Source: Caprimulgus europaeus (taxonomy: Eukaryota; Chordata; Aves; Caprimulgiformes; Caprimulgidae). Taken from it: DNA of 64,000 nt. Shown one piece after another: positions 48,612 through 63,622 of this stretch. The notes under the pieces are model-generated. The model saw nothing but the letters and a program-made list of their open reading frames with translations. It made no database searches and was not told where the DNA came from. The stretch spans positions 53,267,537-53,331,536 of the forward strand of contig OU015525.1 of NCBI GenBank assembly GCA_907165065.1. Direction: 5' to 3'. The position numbers were made by a program, and so were the translations under genes. Position 1 is the stretch's first letter, and each line of letters opens with the position of its first letter.

Positions 48612-51600
48612 GGATACCAACCAAACATATAAAATAAAAATAAAGCACTAACTGAACAATAAATCTCCACAGATATTCTTAATTTTTTTTAAAAAAAGAC
48701 CTTCTCTTGTGGCATTTCCCATTGAAGAAAAAAAAAAAGCTAGAATATATTTTTGTATTGCTGAACCTCAAATATGAAAATTTAAGGTGATATTACATTG
48801 TATTTATATTCAAGCTATTCTGGCTCTCTAGCTACAATGCTATTTGTTCAGTAAGAGATAAAACTCATCAAGGAAAATGCAACATTTGGAAAACATAACA
48901 GGCCCTGCTGTTATCACAGAGGGAAAAATGAAAGTAAAACTGCTGCTAATATAGACTTCTGGGAAATAAAGCAGTGTAATGGTAAATCTAATAGAGCTGC
49001 TGAATTTATTAGAGCAAGGTGATAAGGTGGTTTGATGATGCTGCATATAAACTAAGGCACAACTGGTAGCTGTTAATGAGGTTGAAGTGTATACCTGAGA
49101 GATATATGCTTTCCAACTTCCCTTTGAAAGCACTAGATTCCTGAGTCAATGCATCCAACCATTACTTTGGCAGTTTGCTTAAAACTGGACCACTCTATGT
49201 CACAAGTTTTGAGAAAAAAAAGGAGTCTCTCAAGCTCCATGAAAGAACATATTTTTCAATTCTCATGGTTTTCCCATTAAAACGCTTCAGCCTGCTGAAT
49301 ACAAAATTTAATTGTTCTACAGTACAAATGGGCCAAATGAAGCCTGTCGTCCTTCTGACAACTCAACCTCTTACCAAGTGGAAATCCTGAAACAAAAAGT
49401 TATATGAAATATATTTTAATATTTCAAATTAAATTTATAGCTCTTCAAAGGATGCTTAAGCATGCCACATGGGGACATATTAATGAAAGAAAACAGATCA
49501 TATTTGTAAGTAGAGTTGGGACAAATTGGGACTGAGTCAAGTGAGAGTGTTAGAAGTCACTGCTTAGACCTTTACAGTTTGTCATCTGCATAAGTGATTT
49601 ATCTAAGGAGACCAACCACAAATTAATTATCTTTAATATGGTATGTATTGCAATTATGAGGGTAATGTTCAACAAATCGACAGTTTAATTCAAAGGTCAA
49701 ACAGTCTATTTTTTTTTCCTAACTAAGCCTACTTTTACAAATGACGTAAGCTGGCACATCCAAAATACTGTTGAAAGGAAATGTAAAATCCTGCTCCATA
49801 CAAGTTTTTGTAGTGTGAGTAATTGCTGTATAACCAAGAGCCTGAAGATTTCTTTTCATCAATGACTGATTGTAAAAAAACCCACATCCTTTCAGTAAGA
49901 ATGTGAATAAAGATGGCAGAGATATTAGAGCGAGTGTCTGACCCTTTGGGAGGCAGGTGCCACTTCTGACATTCAGAGTGAGGGCTCTGGGTCATGGTCC
50001 CAAGCAGTTTTATTGTGTGCCTGTAGAGACACTGCCTTCAGCAAAGCTCAAGCAAGTCCTTGAGCTGCCCCTGATCTGCAGCAGCTCCGGGGTAGGCAAC
50101 CGAGCCCCTGCACCAGCAAGGGGACAACCAGGGTCCCAATTCTTTATTTGTGCAGCTGACCCAGCCCAACCTCATTACTCAGGGACTGCAACACACATAA
50201 ATAAAGAAAACAGATTGTAACTTGCAGGTGTCAAAGGTCCTGATCATCTGGGAGCTGAGACTTGCAGAACCAGACCCTTAGCAGTGGACCTGGTCGACCC
50301 ATCACAGTTCTAAAAATTAACAAGGGAAAGATACAAACAAGCTTTTGGAATAAACAAGCATAATTAGGGAGACAAACTAAAAATCTAGAATTCATAACTG
50401 TGCAAAGAGGCAGATGTCAATGAAGTAAGCAAAATCTTACACAACGTAAATGTTAATCAAAGTTACTGTTACGGCCTCACGGGATGCAGGATGATTCAAA
50501 CACACTACATGTAAAGTTCATAAGGAGACACTTGCAAAAAGTCTAGTCTGGAGAACAAACTATTGGAATAAGTTGCTGAGGGAAAAAAAGTGATTTTTGT
50601 TTTGTAAAGGAAATAGTAGTAAATTAAGCTTGGATTTTTTTAAAAAGCAGTTGTTGTGGATTCTCTTAAAGTACAGCAGATATTATTACTTTCCTCTTGT
50701 TAGTAATCTTTGACATGGTAAAATTCTGCTGTGCTTATTGGTTCCTCTGGTTCCAAAAAAAAGCAGCAGTGCCAAGGCAATTGCTGAAGAATCAGGACTG
50801 AGATATTCAGAACGACTAATGATTTACTTCATAGTTCGAAAGGAAGGGACTCACTTAATTAAGGTGACTGCTGAGTACTTTCTGGTGATTTTGCCCTTTA
50901 ACATATAGAAACCTGGACATTCAAAGCAGACCCCTGTAAATCTCTGTCTCTTCCTCAGAATTATTGTTATTGTGTGCATTTCTGAGGATGCCATTAGATA
51001 GAAGTAGGACACCATTTCCCCCAGGGATAAAAGAAATACTCCTCCTTTCCTCTTTTACAGAATAAAGCTGTTTACGCAGAGGAAACAGATATATAATATT
51101 TTTAAACTGCTCTGCTCACTCCTCGATTTTGTTTTAAGGAGATTGTACACTGCTTCTACACAGCAAAGATACCTTGTTCCTTCTTGTAAGAGGATAAAGC
51201 TTGTGTGGCTCAGCTGAGGCTGTTAGACATCAATTCTGTTGCTTCCCCCAACCTGCTGTTACACTTGTCATCTTCTGCCCCTGGTGCAGCCACCGATCAT
51301 GGAGCAGAAGGCTCTTTCTCATGTGTGTCTGTCTGAAGCGTACATCATTTGCAAATAAAGACAGTCTACACTCCAATTCCCTGTGGGTTGCAGGTTTTAT
51401 TGACTGGATGGCAGCTCCCTGTCCATCTTTTTGTTAGTTTGTGAGTCACTCTTCAGAGGAATTAGGAAGTGACTATGTCTTTTTCACTTACTAGGGGCAG
51501 AAGCTTATGTGACATTTGCATCATCCGAATTTGGAATCAAGCCCTTGAAATAGTCGCAGAAGATCATTTGGGTTCATTTCACCCCAATCCAAGAATGTAA

Positions 51601-53327
51601 TTCAGCTGACCTATTTTATACTTAGAGTGAGATGAATCACTTCTCAGAAATGCCTATTTTTCTCTGCTGAGTACAAAAGATATCTACAAAATAAATTCAG
51701 ATCTGAACAGCTGTACTATAGGTGGCTACATTTGTTAAATCTGATGCAGAGTCAGAAAGACACACACAGTCCTGGGTGGAACATACGCTTGATGGCTTGC
51801 CTTCTTTTCCTTGTTTGAGGAAAAATATTTTGAAAGAGGGGGTCTTTCTAGATGGTCTTCTTAATTAACAAAGTAACAACAAGGATCAGCTTTAGGAAAC
51901 AAACTTTAGAGTTGTGCTTAAATAATACCTAAGATTAAGATGCCCAATGCAAGCAATGGAACAAGTGACACTAATTAAGGCAACTAAACTCTGCTCTTAG
52001 GTGTATAGGACAGGTGTACTGGGATGCACAACAGCCAGCAGGCTCCAAGCCAGGGCCCCTAATGACCAGAAATGCCAGAGTGACCTGAGTCTGTTGTGTT
52101 CTGCTGAAGGTTATTGGCCTATTTTGTTGTTGCAACTTAGACCTTGCCATAAGGCAAATTTACACAATTTGTGAAGAAGGCACAAGAGTTAATCACATTA
52201 GACAGTATTTCACCTGACCCTGCCAATACAAAAGGGACTGAAAACATCACTTTCATACATAATCACTGCCATTATTTGAAAGAGGCAAAGAGACAGAGGT
52301 TACCTCACCAGCCTTTGGACAGCCTAAAAGCTGTGGCTAACTGCTAGAGGCAACAGAAAAACATAATTCATGGGCTCTGAGAAGTGAGGTCTGTAAGTTG
52401 TGCTTCTTAACAGTACAAAGGACTGTACAGCCTGAAGGTGCTTGGTGCGCAGGACCAAAGCGTTCCCTCTGTCTCAGGAGACAGCTTATTTGAGGTTTCC
52501 TTTACTAGATTTTTGATGTAGGCTAAAGCTAATGTCAACATGAAACATGAAGGGAGTTTTCTGTGCATGTATATAAAGACTATGTATTATGCAAGGACAG
52601 AGTTGTTGCATTAGGTTTCAGCTGAGGTCTCTGCAAGACTTGTGTGTAAATGATGGGACTGGGGATACAGAGATCCATGAAGGAAGTATGATGCCCAAGC
52701 ATGATCTAGTGTCACTTATTTACTGCTCTTATACACCAAATATAGGTTATAGAGAGGGCCTGCAACATGGGTGGACTGGCAAAGCTCTGACAAAGTGTGT
52801 CATGCTGTGTTAGTGCCCTTCAAGAGGAAAAGAAATGAGATAACTGCTGCCTCATCATTTCTTGAAGAAATGCTGTTTACCAGCACCACCTGTGCTGCCA
52901 GCTGAGACTCAGCCTGATGCTAAGCCCAGACAACTCCCATATCAGATATGTTATCCTCAACCAAGATCCGTCCCAGTCCTCAGAAGCAATAGTTAAGAGA
53001 AATTGATGTGAAATTGTAGCCAAAACAGAAAACTAAATTTGTTGGTGCTAGGCTTTATTGTAACGAACAACAATATCTTGTCTGAAAAAAAATCACACTT
53101 CCTAAACTTTCATCTATGTGGCAGGAAGAGTGAGAAAATAGCTCATGTTTCACACAATGTGATAAAAAATAATTCTAAAATAAAAAATCAAAGAGCCAGA
53201 GGCATGTTACAGTGAAGTCTAACAACTGTGAAGAAAGCAGGCTTCTTTAAACAAACCAGTCTCTGGTGTATCTACTGCCAAAATTACAAATAAAGCAAGC
53301 TGTAGAGATAACTAAAATAACAGATAA

Positions 53328-53351
53328 TTTTTTTTTTTTTTTTAAAAAAAA
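53328..53351. repeat. T16A8 homopolymer junction
   Basis: Sixteen T bases run directly into eight A bases, a self-complementary A/T block. No neighbouring element explains it. Confidence 0.8.
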
Positions 53352-56300
53352 GGAGTTATGATGGGTAGTGACAGCACTCCTTGGAAAGAAAAAGGAAAAG
53401 ATTAAGTGACTGAGTAGGAGAATTAAAGTACATATTCCAACCATTAGCAAACCACCACTACTCCCAGCTATGTCAGTCTTTGATTTTGGCAAGTTTCAAT
53501 TCACAGAAGCCAACTCAGTGACTTAAAGGTGTTGTTAATTTTCCTAATACCTTTTCACCCTGAAAAGCTACCACTTTTCTGGGTGAAAAGCAATAAATTA
53601 GAAACAAAAAATCATACCAATAAATGTGTCAGATAACTAGAGAAAGCAATTCCTTCAGGTTCCCTGGGGTCAGAAGATCCCTGCCAAGTTGTGAAACCTA
53701 CTTCTGCAGGGACCTTGAATGCAAACACTGGCATCAACTCTTGAATTTACATTAGAAGGTATAATTACTGCAATCCTTTTGGTAGTCAGAAGCCTTATTT
53801 TGAAAAGAGCTGATGGTTCTTCATTTTCCTAAAAAAAAAACTTATGACAACACAGCATGTTGTCATCTTAGGGAGCAAGATTGTGAGATTAAAAATGTGA
53901 TTTTTCCAGGGTGCTATTTGCCATTTTACACTAAGCAGTAGCCAGTGGCATGTATTGTCTGTATGTTGTTGCTTTTGGAAACAGACACCAGGGCGCTGCT
54001 GGGGATGGTGGGCGGGGTAGGAACAATTAACTTGTTACCATCATTACAGGGTAGGCTACTGAATGTGTGTGAGAAGCCTCAAAACTTTGTCTCTCAGGAA
54101 CTCAAGCCTTCAAAACTGTGTTTCATTGATGGCCTTGGTGCTTATCTGGTCAACCATGTTCAAACAGCAGGCCAAGAGCCTGCCTGAAATATTAATTTCA
54201 GTAACTGTTAGAGATGATGATAAAGCTATTAATGATGAAATGGTGAGGAGGTGGGTATTGGGTACTGAGAGGAGCAGAATGGTGATAGAAGTGTTCAGAT
54301 TCCATCATAAAAGTTTTTTGCCTACCCAAAGAAATCTCCCTGAGAGTAATTGTGCTACTGAGTACCAACGAGGCTTTCCAAAGGCATCTAGCAGAGGGAG
54401 TAAAACTTGTTCTCGCTCCACTGCAGATGATTTGAGTATTTCATTAATCCACAGTTGAGTTCTGAAATATAAATTAACCTGCAACTAAATGTACAGAAAG
54501 CTTTTACTGAGCTATAAGGTGCTTAGAACTGAAATAAAGAAACATTGTCATATCTGTGGTGTAAGCTACCATAAAAACAACATAAGATTTATTGTCTTAG
54601 AAAAAAAATATATTGCTCTAGCACAGTTCTTACCAACAAGCAACAGGGGTTACTTAGACCCAGTGTTTTGTCTCACTAGGCATCAAAATGCCTGATCTTG
54701 AGGAAAGTGCTGTGCATAAAATAATTCACTTTTCAGCTAACTTTTAAACTCATCCTGAGTTAAGAAATTTCCACCTTGAATTTACTACAATTAGCACTGT
54801 GTTCTTCAGTGGGACAACAATATTCTGCTTGTCATCTATGTGGCTGCTGTTGCCACCTATAATAGGCATCAGGAATGCTGTGATGGTCTCCTGACTTTAA
54901 GATGTCAGATTTCCAACTTGCTTCTGGAGCCAGCTGTCGTCCATCTCTCTGAGGACATGTTTCTAGAAGAGGATCACTAGTTGCAAAATGGAATAGTAGT
55001 GATGGGTACCTCAATGAGAATGGCCAAGTATTGATAAACATGTAAACATATCTATCTTGTTATATGACTCTTCCATCTCTACTGCAAAGGTAAGAGCTCT
55101 CTTGCCCTGCTAAAATTGGGAAACCAAGACTTTTGCTTAGACTTCATTGTGCTTATTTTTTCTTTATATTTTTAGTTCACAAAATGCAACTTCCGAGTTT
55201 CTGCTCTAAGCGATGTACAGAAATGTATTGTGGATTTACAGCTTCCAAACAAAAGCTTTGAGCTTTTTTTTTTGCTGTCTAGTTCATACATACCCGTCTT
55301 GTGATGAATTTGAACTCTGAGTCTTTAAAGGTACAATCTACAGCCCATCTCCCCAATGCCTTATGGGATGATGGACAAAGAGAGACTCTTCTCACTTAAT
55401 TTCAACCCTTTAAAGGTTAGTTAAACTTGCTGTCCAATCTAGTTTTAATAGCAGTGGAAACCTCCAGAGGACCATTCTTTAATCTCAGGACAGGTACTTG
55501 AAGCAGTGAGGATAAGAAAGCTGAGATGTTTGATGGTTGTTGAAACAGTCTGAATGTCTAATATTGTCTTGAAATGAACAGTCTGGATGTCTAACTATTA
55601 GATTGCTGAAGTTTGATTCAGTCTTTTATTCTATTAAAGACACTAAAGTTGAAATAAACTCTAGTTTACATTCCCACAGTTGTATTGATTGACAAATGCA
55701 CATAAAACCCAAGAAAGGAGTACAATGCTTATTTCTGTTACAAAAATGAATACATACGTTGTCTCTCAGTTGAATAAACTAACTCTAATTTTACACAACA
55801 GTTTTTTCAGAATACTTTCACACTGCTTTTACGGCAGAAGAACTGCTCTGAATTAAGTGACATTTGCTGCTATTTGTATTGGTCTAAGTAAGTTACATAA
55901 TGTGCATACTAATGATAACTCTGGAACGTGTTCTTTGGATAACCAAAGAAGAAAAAAACAGAGTAATATTAAACATTATAGCTAGTACTGACTGGAGACA
56001 TCATCTGGACAATAGGGACTTAATAAATAAAGCTTGATGGCATGGCAATAGATAATTTTAAACAAATACATATTACTGAGTTTATTTATAATTTTTTTGA
56101 CTCAGACGATATAAAACTACTTTATATTCCTATACAGTTCACTGCTCAGTACAATTAAAATAATGGTATTTTTGAACCAGTAAGCTCTAGATTAAAATTT
56201 GGCAGATCATTTTTTAATTCTGTTCCTAGCTCTCTGTAATTTGTATTTCTCTCTCTTCATCTTCATGGCTTTGCTCCTTTTCTGGATAACTGTCTGTCCT

Positions 56301-59300
56301 TAAAAATGTCTTGCTTTCCATTCCATGCAGATCAACCATTTGAGCTGTCCTATTGTAAATACATTTCTTCTTATATACCCTCTCCCTTCTGTTGTCCCTT
56401 TGTTCAGCACATACACTGAGCTTAGCATTGATGTTTTTATGGTTACAAAAATCAAGGTGAGTAGAATTATTTCTGACTTATTTTTGTGAGTGCATGAAAC
56501 TTGTTGAATCAAACACAGTAAATAAGATGCTGCAAGTATAAAACAGATAGCTATCAGGGGTGGGATTAATTTCTGACCTCTATAAAAAACTAGAATGCAC
56601 AAATTTAAATTAAGATGAGATGATAGCTGCTGTAGAAGTGCTTATTTCTCATCTGTACCATAATAGGTGTTTAGCTAACTAGCTCATATGTAGATGCTTA
56701 CATTAAACACTTTAAGTAAGGTGTTGGGGCACCCACTACTTGTTCCTTTCTTTCCCTTCATCTTAGTCGTTGCTTTGCTGAATAATTTTTATTAAGAATG
56801 ACATAGATCATGTGCCTCACAATCACATTATATTTTGCTGGTTTTTTAGCTCAGACTTACATCCCTGCATTTCACTTGGTAGCAAAAACCACTAAGACAT
56901 TTCCTAGAGAAACATTTAGACTAATGCCTCCAACAGATAATATATGATAATGCATAATACTGGTTGAGTAATTTTCAATCAGGTGTCACACCAGCCTACA
57001 TTCATAGACCACACTCCCTTTTATCAGGTATTCTTGCAGTAGTTTTGGATAGTTATTTTTTTCAAATATTTTTATCTGGTCATTAGATGCCAAGTATTTG
57101 AACTTAGTAAACCTTTGAAGAGCATAGTAACTACAGCATACTTATGTGTTCTAATTTTGCCAGTCTTTTCTTAGTCTACCATGATGTGAATTTTATGGGT
57201 TAATAATAAGGAAATCTCACTCTTCTCGAATATCCATTGCTTTTTTTCTTGCCTCCTGACCAATACTCTTGTTTGCTTTGAGTTTCTTTGGGGTAGTTGT
57301 TTTGTTTTATTTTTTTAAAATCTGGCACTACTGTGGAACTAATGAGTGAATAACCATTTTGTTGGGCAAACAGCTTAATTGGCTGTTTTGGGAACAGGTA
57401 CAATTAGGCTATTAAAACACTTCAGCATCCTGCTCACTCCTTAGTCCTCTTTTGAAAAGTCTTACAGCTGGCACTGCATAGCTTGACAGGGTGTGCTCCT
57501 ACAACCATGTTCTTCTCAGAGCAGCTCTCTAAGTTTCTCTTCCCTCTCCAGCAGTTTTAACTTCTCCCATTTTTTTTCCTTAACTCTCAAGGCATCAATT
57601 ATTTTTTGCTGTATCACTGACTTTGAAAGGGTCAAACAGGAAGCTAGATATCGAATAGATAAACACCACATTGTGCACCAAATGAAAACAGATGACTAGG
57701 ACATTATACAAACCCAATACCAAAAAGAGGTGTTTCATGATGCCATCTGCTAGTTTCTCACATAAAGGCCTTACCATGGTGATTGCTGATACAGAAGTGC
57801 TGAAATAGTCATTAAGCCTGGAATCCCTTTTCCAGTGATAATGTTATCCAACAAGCATTACTAATTGCTTACCATTGGTATTATCCACAGTAATAAGGTT
57901 ACAACAGTTATTTGCTGCATTGTTAATTGTGGATGTGAAGAAGAAATATATAAATTTATATAAGCAAGGTTGTTGTTCTAATATCTGCAAAGTTGGAACG
58001 ATATCTCAAAGGTGGTAATTTCCATAGGGATGGTCTTTCCCATTTATGAACTTTTTGTTTCATGGGTCGTTATACATTTCAGTGAATATGTTAGCCAGTA
58101 ACAGACTTTTAAACATTATTTTGATTGTAGAAAAAGGTTTTTTTTAAAAAAAAACAACTCCTAGTTTAGACTTTGTACTTCTTTCTCCAAGAGGCCACAA
58201 AGCAATCAAGTCCTTTATAAGAGGATGGAAAAGTTTTAAGAAAAAAAAATGGGTAAAGCACACATGTTAGCAACCAGGAGAAATAAGATGAATCACTTAA
58301 CAAGTTGCTTAGACAAAGATCAACCTAAAAATTCACCTGAGTGAATACAAACAAATGTCTGATGGCATACAGGGTCTGTACCGTCATTTTGGACAAGTAG
58401 ATACATTATTTTCTTAGTGCATTGCAGAGAATGAATTACTCAGTTGTAGCCCTCTAAAGACTGAATTGGGATCTGAGGCATTAATTACAGTCATCATAAA
58501 CAAATTACAGTATATTTCTCCTGTGGTGAGATGTCAAAGTCTAAACAAAAGGTTTGTCTAACATACCTATTGAAAAGTCAGAATTTATTGAACTTTCTAA
58601 GCCTGAGGCTTTCTGGACACATATAAATTACCCAGATCTGACACACTGATTTCACATTTGAGAATTCACTAAGTTATTATCTTTGTTCTGAGTGACAAAC
58701 AAAACTTAGGTGGCAAGTGTCACTGAGAGTTTGTGAAGAGAGAGGGGTTAAGGTAGCCAGGGCTTTTTGGCAGATTATCAACCTGAGAGCTAAAATGCAA
58801 ATAAGCACAGCGATTAAACCTGTCTTTTTGTAAAGATAAGAAAATACTGCAATTAACTGGGAGGGTTCTTCCTATAGTTCACCTGGGAAGACTCTAACTG
58901 AGTTAAAACTGTTATCCTCATTCAGGTAAAACCTTAAAGAAGACCTGGTTGTGCGTTTTGGGCAAGAAAGACAAATACCCAGGTGAAGGTAACCATTTTA
59001 GTTGGCAATTCAAAATACAACTGTGTAACACTTCTGTAGATAGATTTAAGACTATAACTAGAGAAAGTAATGTTCTGTGCAGAAAAATGTGGGTTTGAGC
59101 TGAAAGAGAGCAGAATTATTTGCAAAAAAAAAGAACATATGTACTAAAAGACTGTATGTAGCAAACAGTCTCTAAACATCTTGCATAAAATATCTGATTC
59201 ATTTTGAAGAACAAGGCATACTTCTGGAGGGAAACAGAAATAAAATTCTGCTGTGATAACCAAAAGCATAGGAATATTCATGAGAAACTTTTTTATTTTG

Positions 59301-62300
59301 GTCCAGGCCTCCTCCCAGTCTACTAGAATCCTTCTTTGTATAACCTTTCTGCCAGCTCCCCTCTTCTGAACTGCAGTCTGCTTCTTATGGCCTTGCTATA
59401 ACAAAAAGCCATGTGGCACTTCCTGACTCCCTGACTCATCTCCAAGCTCCGTAAGTCACTGAACAATAAATCCTGGTCAGCAAAAATTTCAACTGCTGGA
59501 ATACCCTCAGTCTGTTGGCAAGAACAGACTTCACTGGTAACATCTCACCGTCCCAAAGTGAGTATGTTTAATATAATACATAAGCAACCCTAGGCATTAT
59601 CTAAGCATAACATTTCCTGAAGTTTGGATGGAGAAACTATCCTCAATTCTGGCCATGGAATATTTCACACCTCAAGACTGTTCACTACTATCATTTTTTT
59701 AGCTTATTTCTAAGGGGATCTATCTGACCATTTCCCATCTGCCTGTCACTGAAGCAATGCCCAGCATAATTCTTTGGGATGCCTTGAGTGCTGAAATGCC
59801 ATCTAATGTTACCTTATATGCAGTTTGTGTTGAACTCCCATCTGAAGTGCTTGAATCCATATCAAGGTAATTGTATAATGTGTCATTATGGTAAAACATT
59901 GCATAACTGTGTGATATGCATGCTTAAAAGAGTTATTTTGTAAATGTATGAAAGATATTTCTACATTTCATATTCTAAAAAAAACACTCCATTTAGTGTG
60001 CGTACCTGAAGACATGTGAGAATTCTATCTAGAGTATCAGCACAGAGATGACTTAGCTAGGGCCTCATCCAAGCCCTTCTGAAGTGAACACAAGTCTTTC
60101 CCTTATTCTTTTCTCTAAAACATATTTTTAATCAGACCTTTTTTTCATCCACAACAGTAGCCTTAGTCTAGCTCCCTTGGTATTCACTGGACATCATCAT
60201 TAATTCAGCTAGGGACATAAACTAGTTCTGTTTTACGAACTATTCTTAAACAGATTCATCTTTTTTATGCTGTGTCCTACTTTATGTAATTATTTATTCA
60301 ACAAAGCAGCTCATCTTCTTCATATGCTCCCTTACATCTTTCTTTACCTTCCCTAGACCTTGCACTGCCTCCTGGAGGAAGACCCCTGCCTGAAATTATG
60401 GAAAGAAACAAAATGAGTGTAAAATTTGTTCCTCACACTCATATAGGCATTTAAGGCATGTCCTACAGAAGGGAATAAAATTTTGTGAACATTGTTAATA
60501 GAACATGCTATATTATTTCTGATTTAAAGAGGAGACTAACTGACACATAGGGTTTTTTTATTTTTTAATTTTTAAAAATTGCAGTCACTGTTCCTTGGAC
60601 AAAAAGCTCTGAAAAACCTACATTCCTAAAGCTTTCACAGAGAAAAATGTCCAGTTTGGAGCTTATCTTTTAAAAGATTTTTTTTTTTCTTATTGCTGTT
60701 GGCTAGTCCAAGTAAAAGTACCATCTCTCCTACACAACTACTTCAGGTTTTCAGCTGGAGTAGCTGGGTTTTGACTCAATCCATCAGGCACTGACTATTT
60801 TTGCTTTCTTCTCTCCTGCTGCCTAATGGATATTACTGCTCAGCTCTGCAATTACTATTTATTCAGCAAGAGAAATATCTTTCGTTTGAACAGCCTTGCA
60901 GGATAAGAAAAAGCATTTTCTGTCCTGTAATCCAGTGCAAAGTTTCTGTGAGAGCTGCATCTACCTCTGCACTGCTTTGTGATGGGCCAGGAATGATTCT
61001 CTCTCACTGTTCACTGAAAAGGCCCTTGTTCTGCAAGCCCTGAAAAGTATTGCTTTCAGGTTCTAATGTGGCTTCCCTTCTTGGCTCATAGCCACAGGAA
61101 GGTTTGCAGCAGGAATGCAGCAACAAGCGAAACATATTCTAAATGAGAAAATATGTACACAGATGCTGACAGCAATATCAGATTCTATAACAAGACAAAT
61201 TATGGATTGAAAACCTACTGCAGTTGTTTTAATTCAGCCAAGCCAGATGTACTCATCATCTTTCTCTCTCTTTTTTTTGGTCATTTTAGAGGAAGATATG
61301 TCATAATACGGTAACAGAAAGCAACATTACTAAGTATGAGGAGCACAATATCTGCAATAACAACAAAATTTTATTTATCTATTTATTTTAGTTTGGGGAT
61401 AGCACAATAAGAAAAAGAACTGATAAACTGCAGAATTACATTTTTCAGTTAAGAGAGGAACTATCTTATTATTAGGGTTAAATGTAATAAATATGTTCTT
61501 GAAATTCCGCTGTTAACATGATTAAACATTTTTCAATAGAACTTAATCTTAAATTATATAACTACAACGTTTAAATGCATTTGCCTTTGCTTTTTTAAAA
61601 ATTAAATTTTCCCTGGCAGGTCTTTGTAGAAGAAAAATGTGGAAGGCTTTAACTTTTTGCTTGTAATAAAAAGTGTGTGTTTTTCCTTCATTTAACAGGA
61701 GTGAGAGATCACACAACTCCTGTGCTGTGTATCTACTTCAGGGGCAGGAGCGGCACAAAACCTGTGTCACATGAATCAGATTTCTGAGGTTCAGCTAGAC
61801 TCCTTCTGCAGATTTGTTACTTCTCCTGTGGTTGTGGTAAAATATTTAGAGCTGTAAAAAGAAACTTCTAAAGCCATTCCTCCATCTTTTAGCACAAAGT
61901 TTACTCTAGAATAATAATGCATAACAGACTTGTGGGACCCAAGAAGTTAAATAAAGATCCCTGGTATTAAAGAAAAACAAACAAACAAAAAGAGCCACAT
62001 TCTATAATGTAAATGGTGAAATTCTGTCTTCATTAAAAACAATGGAAAGATGGATATTTATTTCAAATTAGTTACAATTTTTGTACAGGTAAAAAGCAAA
62101 TATCCTGTTGCTACATCTTAAAAACATTATATGATATTCATTCGGTCATGGGAAATGCAAAGTGTATTTAGGTTTTTTTTGTCAGAATACTAGTCACCAA
62201 ATGGGTGGGAGTAATGCTAAAAATAAGTTGTTAAGAGACATGAAAACACTATAATAGAATAACAAGATAAACTGATGCTTGTTTGTGACATATAGCTGTT

Positions 62301-63546
62301 CCCTCTCATCATCGAATGTTTTCAAGAATGTATGAAAGTAACAAAGAGGTTTTGACATGGAAAATTGAGGATAATAGATAAAATATATTGATGACATCAC
62401 AAACTGCTATGCACAGTTTCTTTTAATTTTCTAAAGATTTCTATAATAAGGAAAATAAACTTGAGGAAATGTTTGAAATCAGAATATTTCCTAAGCCTTA
62501 CAACATATGGTTCTGTCTAACAATAAAACTAACATTCTTTAGACAATTTTATGTGGAGACATGTAACAAAGCAAAATCTGCTTTTCTAGACTAGCTTCTC
62601 TCCGTCAATATTTGTAGAGATATAAAAACACATTAAAAGTATGTCTTTAAAACCATCCAGAAATGACCACATAATTTTTCAAGTTCCTTCTTACCTCCAT
62701 AATTCTTCTTTTCTTCTATTTATGCTATAAAACACAGCAACACAGTTTCTGTTTTGTTTCTGAACAGCTGTGTAAAAAATTAAGTGCAAAACTGATGATA
62801 CATCTGTATCCAAGGTCTAAGAACAAAGTTGTGCTCCGAAGTAGTTTTTAAATATTGTAGACTCTGAAAAAAATCAACTTTCTTTTTGGTTGGTTAAATT
62901 CAGTATAGGATGCCATCCCACCTTTTCCCTCAGAGCTATAGTATACCAACTAATGTTATATAGACATTACACCCAAGTTTTTTAGAAGACTCAATACCAC
63001 GCCACCAATTTAGATAGCTCTCATAAATAATGCATGTAAAGGGGATGCCAGAAGTAATTTTAGCTCAGTATTCTTGGTTAATTCACTAAGCAGCATATTG
63101 CAATACATAGCTGCTCTTGCTTTATAAAATGTCCTGAAATTATTTCTAGTCAAAATTTTGGGTTTTTTTGGGGACAGACAGACAAAAAAAATCTGGTGAA
63201 ATGTCATTACTTAATCACTGCCTCTTGCATATTATAATCAACAGAGGTTGCTGACATGCCTGTGTGCTTCTTCACATGCTAGTCTAGAGATAAAACATAA
63301 AAAAGCACTATTTCTAGGGCAGAAGCCTTGCCCTTTGCATTTGTCCAGAATCAAAGGCAAGCACAGGGGAGAGGAGATTTTCCTGGATCCCTAAGAGAGA
63401 AGCTCAGAAACAATGGGCTGATCTGCCAGGGAAATACTCTTCTTCACAGCATGCATTGCTTTACTGAGCCCCATGCTTATGGGGCACAGCGTATTCCAAG
63501 GTGCCAGCTTCTCTGCACCTTGGTGGGCAAGAAGCTTCCAGGAAAG

Positions 63547-63622
63547 CTATTGCATATGCAAAGAAGTAGCCCAGCATAAGTTATTTCATTCACACTATTG
63601 CATATATGCAGAAATAGCCCAG
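63547..63622. repeat. Imperfect direct repeat, 28 bp, spaced 48 bp
   Basis: CTATTGCATATGCAAAGAAGTAGCCCAG at 63547-63574 recurs as a close variant at 63595-63622. The first copy contains the palindrome TTGCATATGCAA, which resembles a paired POU-factor (octamer-type) site; the second has an extra TA in the palindrome. Confidence 0.75.

Noticed and set aside
48840-49133. 97-codon minus-strand frame with a hydrophobic C-terminal part
   Set aside because: It begins inside AT-rich DNA, has an internal strong acceptor but no matching donor, and shows no recognisable family; chance is likely.
49378-49389. 12-bp minus-strand segment with an excellent acceptor and donor
   Set aside because: Any such short interval is open; no phase partner was found.
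51490-51560. Minus-strand frame ending in a plausible C-terminus
   Set aside because: Only about 20 codons, no acceptor at its start apart from a weak one; chance.
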